From Streptomyces beigongshangae (GTDB lineage: Bacteria > Actinomycetota > Actinomycetes > Streptomycetales > Streptomycetaceae): 44,277 nt of DNA. Location: the NCBI RefSeq assembly GCF_019710745.1, contig NZ_JAHKJW010000034.1, positions 41,589-85,865 on the forward strand, given 5' to 3'. This document shows, in pieces, positions 30,233 through 36,472 of the stretch. Each line of letters opens with the position of its first letter. Position 1 is the first letter of the stretch. A model generated the notes under the pieces. The model saw only the letters and a list, made by a program, of their open reading frames with translations. It did not search any database and was not told where the DNA came from. A program made the position numbers and the translations under genes.

Positions 30233-30655
30233 TCAGTACGTCTCCACCACCGTGACCTCCTCCTCCGTGACCTCGCCGTCGACGATCCGGAAGGAGCGGA
30301 ACTGGAAGTCGCCGAGGCCGTCGGTGTCCGCGGTCGAGACGAGGACGTAGTGCGCGTTCGGCTCGCTCGCCAGCGAGACGTCGGTGCGGGACGGGTACGC
30401 CTCGGTCGACGTGTGGGAGTGGTAGACGACCACCGGCTCCTCGTCGCGGTCGTCCATCTCGCGGTAGAGCTTGAGCAGGTCCCCGGAGTCGAACTCGTAG
30501 AACGTCGGCGACATGGCGGCGTTCTGCATGGGCACGAAGCGCTCGGGGCGGCCGGTGCCCTCCGGGCCCGCGATCACGCCGCACGCCTCGTCGGGGTGGT
30601 CCTGGCGCGCGTGCGCGACGATCTGGTCGACGAGTGCCTGGGTGATGGTCAGCAT
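30233..30655 (-). CDS. mec: JAMM (MPN+) metalloprotease, Mec-like
   Basis: A 141-residue Zn isopeptidase. The complete JAMM motif is present: Glu23 (DEACG), H79-S-H81, Ser89 and Asp92 in HSHTSTEAYPSRTD. Its mycobacterial relative Mec+ cleaves cysteine from CysO-cysteine to recycle CysO. Because CysO here ends in GGMV, the enzyme may also trim that tail. I use the ATG at 30655; upstream codons lie in a terminator hairpin. A TATCCT box ends 7 bases before this ATG, so translation may be leaderless. It is upstream of cysO in the same direction. Confidence 0.93.
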   Translation of the reverse strand: MLTITQALVDQIVAHARQDHPDEACGVIAGPEGTGRPERFVPMQNAAMSPTFYEFDSGDLLKLYREMDDRDEEPVVVYHSHTSTEAYPSRTDVSLASEPNAHYVLVSTADTDGLGDFQFRSFRIVDGEVTEEEVTVVETY

Positions 30656-30662
30656 GGTGGCC

Positions 30663-30668
30663 AGGATA
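30663..30668 (-). promoter_or_regulatory. -10 element for leaderless mec transcript
   Basis: Minus-strand TATCCT (TAnnnT) lies 7 bases before the mec ATG, so transcription would start at or near the A of ATG. It is squeezed between the ATG and the terminator hairpin at 30675. No -35 is recognisable. Confidence 0.4.
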
Positions 30669-30674
30669 AGCAGA

Positions 30675-30711
30675 GGGCAGCCCCGTACCGGAGAGTGGTA
30701 CGGGGCTGCCC
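30675..30711 (-). terminator. Strong hairpin between the amino-acid permease and mec
   Basis: GGGCAGCCCCGTACC and GGTACGGGGCTGCCC form a perfect 15-bp stem with a 7-base loop. It lies after the permease stop and directly before the mec promoter, separating the two genes. Confidence 0.85.
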
Positions 30712-30764
30712 ACATGCTGGGCGGTGGGCCCTCGCACGTCCTGCTGCGGGGCCGGAGGGGCCCC

Positions 30765-30827
30765 TCGGCCGGTTCGGCCGGTTCGGCCGGTTCGGCCGGT
30801 TCGGCCGGTTCGGCCGGTTCAGCCGGT
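30765..30827. repeat. 9-bp tandem repeat (TCGGCCGGT) x7, ending in the permease stop
   Basis: Six perfect copies of TCGGCCGGT and a seventh with one change (TCAGCCGGT). On the minus strand the unit is ACCGGCCGA; the changed copy reads ACCGGCTGA and contains the stop codon of the amino-acid permease. Copy number is likely to vary between strains. Confidence 0.9.
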
Positions 30828-32276
30828 CTTCTCGAAGTCCGGCTCGCGGCGCTCGGTGACCTCCGGGTTGCGTGACCTCAGCACGGCCCAGCCGATGCCC
30901 AGCGCGACCGCCCAGCCCGCCATCACGTACAGGCAGACGCGGGAGTCGGCGTCGTAGGCGATGAGGCCGGTGACGAAGAGCAGGAACGCGACCGCGACCC
31001 AGCTGAACTTCGCGCCCCCGGGCGCCGGGAAGGGCGACGCGGGCAGCCGGCCGGCGTCGACGGCGCGGCGGTAGAGGATGTGGCTGACGAGGATCATGAG
31101 CCAGGTCCAGATGCCGGCCGCGGTCGCCACGGAGACGACGTAGCCGAAGGCCTTCTCCGGGACGATGTAGTTCAGGATCACGCCGATGCCCATGAAGAGC
31201 ATGGAGACGGTGATGCCGAACGCGGGCGCCTTGGTGGCGGACAGCCGGTTGAAGACCTTCGGGGCCTCGCCGTTGTCCGCCAGGGTGCGCAGCATGCGGC
31301 CGGTGGAATACATGCCGGAGTTGCAGGAGGACAGGGCGGCCGTCAGGACGACGAAGTTGACGATGCCCGCGCCCGCCGGGATGCCGATCTTCGCGAAGGC
31401 CGCGACGAAGGGGCTGACGCCCGGCGCGAACTCCGTCCACTTCACGACGCAGAGGATGACCGTGAGCGCGCCGACGTAGAAGAGGGCGATGCGCCAGGGC
31501 AGGGTGTTGATCGCCTTGGGGAGGGTCTTCTCCGGGTTCTCGGACTCGCCCGCGGTGACGCCGACGAGCTCGACGGCGAGGTAGGCGAACATCACGCCCT
31601 GGAGCGTCATCAGGGACGAGCCGATGCCCTTGGGGAAGAAGCCGTCGAAGGCCCAGAGGTTGGACACGGCGGCGGTGTCGCCCGCGGAGCTGAAGCCGAA
31701 GGTGAGCACGCCCAGGCCGATCAGGATCATGCCGATGATGGCGGTGACCTTGACCATCGAGAACCAGAACTCGATCTCGCCGAAGAGCTTGACGGAGATC
31801 AGGTTCGCCGCGAAGAGCACGAGCAGGAAGACCAGCGCCGTGACCCACTGCGGGATCTGCGGGAACCAGTAGTTGACGTAGATCGCGGCGGCGGTGAGTT
31901 CCGCCATGCCGGTGACGACCCACATCAGCCAGTACGTCCAGCCGGTGAAGTAGCCGAAGAACGGGCCGAGGAACTCGCGGGAGTACTCCGCGAAGGAACC
32001 CGAGACCGGGCGGTAGAGCAGGAGCTCGCCCAGGGCCCGCATGATGAAGAAGATGACGACGCCCGCGAGGGCGTACATCAGGATGATGCTGGGGCCCGCC
32101 TTGGCGATGTTCGCCCCGGCGCCCAGGAAGAGGCCGACGCCGATGGCGCCGCCGATCGCGATCATCTGGACCTGACGGCTGCCGAGCCCGCGCTCGTAGC
32201 CCTCTCCGGGCGCGTCGCCGCCGGCGCCCTTGCCGCCGTGCTCGCCGTCGTGCTTGCCGACCTGCACCGAGGTCAT
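30819..32276 (-). CDS. Amino-acid permease, APC superfamily
   Basis: A 485-residue transporter with 12 predicted helices, of the proton-coupled amino-acid transporter type (AAT/GabP branch). The APC marks are RQVQMIAIGGAIGVGLFLGAGANIAKAGPSI in helix 1, GELLLYRPVSGSFAEYSREF after helix 2, and MTLQGVMFAYLAVELVGVTAGESENPEKTLPKAI around helix 6, with the conserved E-x-E-N-P. Specificity is not deducible. I use ATG 32276 (TSVQVGKHDGEHGGKGAGGD, polar tail); upstream codons lie in regulatory sequence. A palindrome at 32447 and a low-GC region suggest regulation. It is the last gene of its own transcript, ended by the hairpin at 30675. Confidence 0.93.
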   Translation of the reverse strand: MTSVQVGKHDGEHGGKGAGGDAPGEGYERGLGSRQVQMIAIGGAIGVGLFLGAGANIAKAGPSIILMYALAGVVIFFIMRALGELLLYRPVSGSFAEYSREFLGPFFGYFTGWTYWLMWVVTGMAELTAAAIYVNYWFPQIPQWVTALVFLLVLFAANLISVKLFGEIEFWFSMVKVTAIIGMILIGLGVLTFGFSSAGDTAAVSNLWAFDGFFPKGIGSSLMTLQGVMFAYLAVELVGVTAGESENPEKTLPKAINTLPWRIALFYVGALTVILCVVKWTEFAPGVSPFVAAFAKIGIPAGAGIVNFVVLTAALSSCNSGMYSTGRMLRTLADNGEAPKVFNRLSATKAPAFGITVSMLFMGIGVILNYIVPEKAFGYVVSVATAAGIWTWLMILVSHILYRRAVDAGRLPASPFPAPGGAKFSWVAVAFLLFVTGLIAYDADSRVCLYVMAGWAVALGIGWAVLRSRNPEVTERREPDFEKTG

Positions 32277-32607
32277 GTCTCGTGCGCCTTTCTCCATGCC
32301 GGTCCGAGCCGTCGTCGGCCGCGGACCGATTTCCGATCCCCCCGGATTCCTGGAGCGGAGCGGTCTCCCCGGGACCGCTCGTGCCTGGCCGGCGGTCGCC
32401 GGCTCGGTGGCGCACCCGGCAGGACGCGGGTGGTGTCCCGCCGGGCGATCGTGAAGATTTATCACGATCACGACGCCGGTCGTCCGCGCGGTCTGTAGCG
32501 CATGCCACAAGAAGAAGCGGACATACGACACCCGGGTCCGCATAGCGGGCCCGGGCGGTAATGCGATCGTTATCCGGATTTGAGCGTCCGCTGAGCGAAC
32601 ATTTATG
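32277..32607. other. Regulatory stretch upstream of the permease gene
   Basis: About 330 bases with no gene. It includes the palindrome at 32447-32469 and an A/T-rich patch. A second weak dyad, TAATGCGATCGTTA, lies at about 32563. The frame continued from the permease through this stretch has no coding character. Confidence 0.5.
32447..32469. promoter_or_regulatory. 23-bp palindrome, candidate operator of the permease
   Basis: GATCGTGA and TCACGATC form 8-base arms around AGATTTA. The centre is A/T-rich, unlike its surroundings, and lies about 170 bases before the permease ATG. It is a good shape for a repressor dimer; the minus strand also reads GATAAAT, a possible -10. Confidence 0.5.
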
Positions 32608-33213
32608 TCATGTCATCAACGTTTCAACCAGTGTCTCCTGCAACCCGCCCAGCCACAGGTAGGCCATCACCATCGGCTTGCGCGGGTCCTCGTCCGGCAG
32701 CCGGTAGAGGAGGTCCGTGTCCTCCTCGTCCACGACGTCCAGCCGGGAGGCGATCGCCAGGCGCAGGTCGTTGAGGGAGCCGAGCCACCGCTTCGAGTCC
32801 TCGGCGGTCAGCTTCAGGACCGCGCCCCCCTCCCCCGCGGCCGTGAGGGCGTCCAGGGAGCGGATCACCGCGAGCGCGTTCTCCCGCTTGCCGGCGCGCA
32901 GGTCGTTCTCGGTGAAGCGGCGGAACTCCGAGGAGTACGCGCGCTGTTCCTCCGCCTGCTCGGGCGAGGTGACCTCGACGCCCGGACCGCCGTAGGCGTC
33001 CGGGAAGAGGCGCTTGAGCACGGGGTCGGAGGGCGGCTCACTCGGTCCCTCCGCGAAGAGCTCGGCGAGCGGGTCGCCGGAGGGCTCCCCGCCCGGGCCC
33101 GGCCCGATGAGCTCCATGAGCTGCACGGCGAGGGAGCGGATGATGGAGATCTCGACCTCGTCGAGCGCGACGGCCGCGCCGCCGCCGGGGAGCGGTTCGA
33201 AGTGTCCTGGCAT
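32608..33213 (-). CDS. DUF2017 family protein
   Basis: A 201-residue soluble protein of the actinobacterial DUF2017 family, always or almost always beside clpS. The N-terminus (FEPLPGGGAAVALDEVEISI) and the helical core (RSLAVQLMELIGPG, then YSSEFRRFTENDLRAGKREN) fit. A C-terminal segment (DLLYRLPDEDPRKPMVMAYLWLGGLQE) is well conserved. It is probably an all-helical adaptor-like protein; no activity is known. The ATG 33213 is followed directly by the family N-terminus. It lies downstream of clpS on the same strand with an 88-base gap that includes a tandem 17-mer. Confidence 0.9.
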   Translation of the reverse strand: MPGHFEPLPGGGAAVALDEVEISIIRSLAVQLMELIGPGPGGEPSGDPLAELFAEGPSEPPSDPVLKRLFPDAYGGPGVEVTSPEQAEEQRAYSSEFRRFTENDLRAGKRENALAVIRSLDALTAAGEGGAVLKLTAEDSKRWLGSLNDLRLAIASRLDVVDEEDTDLLYRLPDEDPRKPMVMAYLWLGGLQETLVETLMT

Positions 33214-33237
33214 CAGGGTGCGTCGCTACTTCCAGTA

Positions 33238-33272
33238 CTGCGCGGATGTCGGGTGCTGCGCGGATGTCGGGC
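33238..33272. repeat. 17-bp direct repeat (CTGCGCGGATGTCGGGTG) x2
   Basis: Two almost perfect copies in the gap between clpS and DUF2017. No coding role. Confidence 0.8.
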
Positions 33273-33301
33273 GGATACCGGCCGTGCCGCGGCCGGCCGG
33301 G

Positions 33302-33619
33302 TCAGTTCCGGTCGTGCTGGAGCGTGGCCCAGAGGCCGTAGCCGTGCATGGCCTGCACGTCGCGCTCCATCTCCTCACGGGTGCCGCTGGAGACGACGGC
33401 CCGGCCCTTGTGGTGCACGTCCATCATCAGCTTGGTGGCCTTGTCCTTCGAGTACCCGAAGTACGTCTGGAAGACGTAGGCCACGTAGCTCATCAGGTTG
33501 ACCGGGTCGTTGTGGACGATGGTCACCCAGGGGACGTCGGGCTCGGGTACGGCGAAGACCTCCTCCGCCGACTCGGTCTTCTCGGTCTCTAGGGGTGCGG
33601 GAGCCGTCACACGGCCCAT
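33302..33619 (-). CDS. clpS: ClpS N-degron adaptor
   Basis: A 105-residue ClpS. It binds bulky N-terminal residues of proteins and delivers them to the ClpA/ClpC-ClpP protease. Pocket residues are present: H36-N37-D38 (VTIVHNDPVNLMSYV) and V68-H69 in LMMDVHHKGRAVV, matching the Asn/Asp and His that hold the alpha-amino group. The N-terminal 25 residues are a flexible tail that would engage ClpC. It is divergent from pncB and precedes DUF2017, as in mycobacteria. Confidence 0.95.
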   Translation of the reverse strand: MGRVTAPAPLETEKTESAEEVFAVPEPDVPWVTIVHNDPVNLMSYVAYVFQTYFGYSKDKATKLMMDVHHKGRAVVSSGTREEMERDVQAMHGYGLWATLQHDRN

Positions 33620-33715
33620 GCTGCCACCCCGGACGGGTGCCCGGCCAAACGAGCCCCGGAAATCACCCGCCCCACAAATCGTCAGAGTGACGAGATAGGG
33701 GGTAGCATCCCTGCC

Positions 33716-35044
33716 ATGAACACTGCGGACCTAGGGCTGCCGGTGGACGTCCCGTCGACCGCGCTCTTCACGGACCACTACGAGCTGACCATGCTGCAGG
33801 CCGCCCTCAGGGGCGGCAGCGCCGACCGGCGTTCGGTCTTCGAGGTCTTCACCCGCCGCCTGCCCGAGGGCCGCCGCTACGGCGTCGTCGCGGGCACCGG
33901 ACGCGTCCTGGACGCGGTGGAGAACTTCCGCTTCGACGCGGGCGTGCTCGGCTTCCTGCGCGAGCGCGACGTCGTGGACGGCCCGACCCTGGAGTGGCTG
34001 GCCTCGTACCGCTTCACCGGGGACGTCTGGGGCTACCCCGAGGGCGAGGTGTACTTCCCCGGGTCGCCGATCCTGCGGGTCGAGGGCTCCTTCGCGGAGT
34101 GCGTGCTCCTGGAGACCGTGATCCTCTCCATCCTCAACCACGACTCGGCCATCGCGGCCGCCGCCTCCCGGATGGCCTCGGCGGCCGGCGGGCGCCCGCT
34201 GATCGAGATGGGCGCCCGGCGCACCCACGAGCTGGCCGCGGTGGCGGCGTCCCGGGCGGCGTACGTCGGCGGCTTCACCACCACCTCGGACCTGGCCGCG
34301 GGCTTCCGCTACGGGATTCCGACGGTCGGCACGTCCGCCCACGCCTTCACCCTGGTGCACGACACCGAGCGGGACGCCTTCCGGGCCCAGGTGGACTCGC
34401 TGGGCAAGGGCACCACGCTGCTGGTGGACACGTACGACGTCGCCGAGGCCGTACGGCTGGCCGTCGAGGTGGCCGGGCCCGAGCTGGGGGCGGTCCGCAT
34501 CGACTCCGGCGACCTGCTGCTGGTGGCGCACCGGGTGCGCCAGCAGCTCGACGAGCTGGGCGCCACGAAGACGCGGATCATCGTGACCTCGGACCTGGAC
34601 GAGTACGCGATCGCCTCGCTGGCCGCGGCGCCCGTGGACGCGTACGGCGTGGGCACCCAGCTGGTGACGGGCTCCGGCCACCCGACCGCGTCGATGGTCT
34701 ACAAGCTCGTCGCGCGCGCCGGGTCGGCGGACCCGAAGGCTCCGCTCGTGTCGGTGGCCAAGAAGTCCTCGGGCGGCAAGACGTCCATCGGCGGCCGCAA
34801 GTGGGCCGCGCGCCGGCGCGACGCGTCCGGGGCCGCCGAGGCCGAGGTGATCGGCACCGGACCGGTTCCGGACGAGCTCGGCGACAGCCTGCTCCAGGTG
34901 CGGCTCGTCGAGGGAGGCCGGGTCGTCGCCCGCGAACCGCTGGACGTCGTACGCGAACGGCACGCCCGGGCCCGCGCGGGCCTGCCCCTCTCGGCGACCC
35001 AGCTGTCGCGGGGGGAAGCCGTCATTCCGACCGAGTACGTCTGA
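33716..35044 (+). CDS. pncB: Nicotinate phosphoribosyltransferase
   Basis: A 442-residue enzyme that converts nicotinate and PRPP to nicotinate mononucleotide, a NAD salvage step. Motifs are ALFTDHYELTMLQAAL at the start, the active-site His209 in VGTSAHAFTL that is phosphorylated during catalysis, VDTYDVAEAVRLAVEVAGP, and RIDSGDLLL. The C-terminal part is the longer actinobacterial form with KSSGGKTSIGGRKWAARR. A TAGCAT box ends 7 bases before the ATG, so the transcript may be leaderless. It is divergent from clpS and followed by a terminator, then pncA. Confidence 0.96.
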   Translation: MNTADLGLPVDVPSTALFTDHYELTMLQAALRGGSADRRSVFEVFTRRLPEGRRYGVVAGTGRVLDAVENFRFDAGVLGFLRERDVVDGPTLEWLASYRFTGDVWGYPEGEVYFPGSPILRVEGSFAECVLLETVILSILNHDSAIAAAASRMASAAGGRPLIEMGARRTHELAAVAASRAAYVGGFTTTSDLAAGFRYGIPTVGTSAHAFTLVHDTERDAFRAQVDSLGKGTTLLVDTYDVAEAVRLAVEVAGPELGAVRIDSGDLLLVAHRVRQQLDELGATKTRIIVTSDLDEYAIASLAAAPVDAYGVGTQLVTGSGHPTASMVYKLVARAGSADPKAPLVSVAKKSSGGKTSIGGRKWAARRRDASGAAEAEVIGTGPVPDELGDSLLQVRLVEGGRVVAREPLDVVRERHARARAGLPLSATQLSRGEAVIPTEYV

Positions 35045-35052
35045 GACACGCG

Positions 35053-35078
35053 GTCCCGGGCCGGCGACGGCCCGGGAC
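35053..35078 (+). terminator. Hairpin after pncB
   Basis: GTCCCGGGCC and GGCCCGGGAC form a perfect 10-bp stem around GGCGAC, 8 bases after the pncB stop. Confidence 0.8.
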
Positions 35079-35285
35079 GACCCTCCCGCCGACGCCCCCG
35101 CGCACGGGCCCGTACGGGCATGAAGGGGCGGGAAGCCGGGAAGGGCAACGGCAACGACCGCAGCCTTCGCCCGTCCGCACACCGGGGCGGGCACCTGCCG
35201 GCCGGAGTCCGGGGGACCACGGCCCGCACCCCACACCACCGGCCTCCTCGCGGAGCGCCGCCTGCCGAACCGAAGGACACCGACC

Positions 35286-35870
35286 ATGCGCCGCGCCCTG
35301 ATCGTCGTAGACGTGCAGAACGACTTCTGCGAGGGAGGCAGCCTCGCGGTCTCCGGCGGCGCGGATGTCGCCGCCGCGATCACCGAGCTGATCGGGCAGG
35401 CCCCCGCGGGCTACCGCCACGTGGTGGCGACCCGGGACCACCACATCGCCCCCGGCGGCCACTTCGCGGACAACCCCGACTACGTGCACTCCTGGCCCGC
35501 GCACTGCGTGGCCGGCACCGAGGGCGTGGGCTTCCACCCGAACTTCGCCCCGGCGGTCGCCTCCGGCGCGATCGACGCGGTCTTCGACAAGGGCGCCTAC
35601 ACGGCGGCGTACAGCGGCTTCCAGGGCGCCGACGAGAACGGTGTCGCGCTGGCCGACTGGCTGCGCACCCGGGAGGTCACCGAGGTCGACGTCGTGGGCA
35701 TCGCCACCGACCACTGCGTGCGCGCCACCGCGCTGGACGCGGCCCGGGAGGGCTTCCGCACGCAGGTCCTGCTGGACCTGACGGCGGGCGTCGCCCCGGA
35801 CACCACGGCCCGGGCCCTGGAGGACCTGCGCGAGGCGGGCGTCGAACTGACCGGCAAGCCGGTGGTCTAG
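35286..35870 (+). CDS. pncA: Nicotinamidase
   Basis: A 194-residue isochorismatase-fold amidohydrolase that turns nicotinamide into nicotinate, feeding PncB. The catalytic triad is Asp9 (VVDVQNDF), Lys102 (FDKGAY) and Cys144 (TDHCVRATA); the metal site is D51-H-H53 with His59 (RDHHIAPGGHF). AAGGA lies 8 bases before the ATG. It is downstream of pncB in the same direction but separated by 241 bases and a hairpin, so it likely has its own promoter. The same enzyme family activates pyrazinamide in mycobacteria. Confidence 0.95.
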   Translation: MRRALIVVDVQNDFCEGGSLAVSGGADVAAAITELIGQAPAGYRHVVATRDHHIAPGGHFADNPDYVHSWPAHCVAGTEGVGFHPNFAPAVASGAIDAVFDKGAYTAAYSGFQGADENGVALADWLRTREVTEVDVVGIATDHCVRATALDAAREGFRTQVLLDLTAGVAPDTTARALEDLREAGVELTGKPVV

Positions 35871-35877
35871 CCCCGTA

Positions 35878-35997
35878 AGGGGCGCGGGGAACTGCGCGAC
35901 CGGCCACGACGCACCCGCAGCGACACGGCGACCGCGATGCCGCCCGCACGTCGGCCGCGGGCCGGTGAGGGCTGAGCGCGCAGTTCCCCGCGCCCCT
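35878..35997. repeat. Dispersed Streptomyces-type inverted repeat element (120 bp)
   Basis: The 21-base arms, beginning AGGGGCGCGGGGAACTGCGC at 35878 and its complement ending at 35997, are perfect inverted repeats around about 78 bases of unrelated sequence. I recognise these arms as a very common intergenic repeat in Streptomyces genomes, often found at the ends of genes. It starts 8 bases after the pncA stop and may act as its terminator or be a short MITE-like element. Confidence 0.8.
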
Positions 35998-36018
35998 GAG
36001 AAACGACGGTGCCCGCCG

Positions 36019-36348
36019 TCACAAAGGCGCGGCCGGCCGCCGCATCAGCGTGCGGATCGGGTGCCACAGCTCCGCCACGACCGCGTCCGCACCCGGTGCC
36101 GTACGCCATATGAGCCCGTCCGGATGGTGCAGCACCGCGGTGATCTCGTCCGGCGTCGGGGGCGCGCCGTTGCCGCGCAGGTACACCGCCCGCAGCCCCA
36201 GGTTGCGCAACCGCGTCAGCGCGCGGGCGCGGTTCTGCGCGTGCACCAGCACCCGCACCGAACCGCTGCCCGAGGCCACCGGCCGGGGCAGGTTCAACGC
36301 CACCACGACGGTGCCGTTCGGCAGCCTGCTGAAACCTCCTGCGGCCAT
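36019..36348 (-). CDS. Hypothetical Streptomyces protein (109 aa)
   Basis: A 109-residue protein, basic, with segments that look like a mixed alpha/beta fold (NGTVVVALNLPRPVASGSGS, VRVLVHAQNRARALTRLRNL, LRAVYLRGNGAPPTPDEI). No signal peptide or membrane helix. The ATG at 36348 has a GGGGGTG tract about 10 bases upstream. Codon bias is normal. It is alone between the dispersed repeat and the M6 protease terminator. I do not recognise the family. Confidence 0.7.
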   Translation of the reverse strand: MAAGGFSRLPNGTVVVALNLPRPVASGSGSVRVLVHAQNRARALTRLRNLGLRAVYLRGNGAPPTPDEITAVLHHPDGLIWRTAPGADAVVAELWHPIRTLMRRPAAPL

Positions 36349-36408
36349 GCGGTCACACCCCCGTGCGCTTCGGTGTCAATAAGAGAGTCACAGGAGGCAC
36401 CTAAACAC

Positions 36409-36444
36409 GATCGGCCGCGACCCGCCAGGGGGTCGCGGCCGATC
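36409..36444 (-). terminator. Strong hairpin after the M6 protease gene
   Basis: GATCGGCCGCGACCC and GGGTCGCGGCCGATC form a perfect 15-bp stem with a 6-base loop, 29 bases after the protease stop on the minus strand. Confidence 0.85.
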
Positions 36445-36472
36445 ATGGTTTGACCTGCGGAAACGTATTCTT

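Noticed and set aside
30649..32508. Frame with Asn-Arg-Pro run over the permease gene
   Set aside because: It is another frame of the permease locus; the run is only the translated 9-bp repeat.
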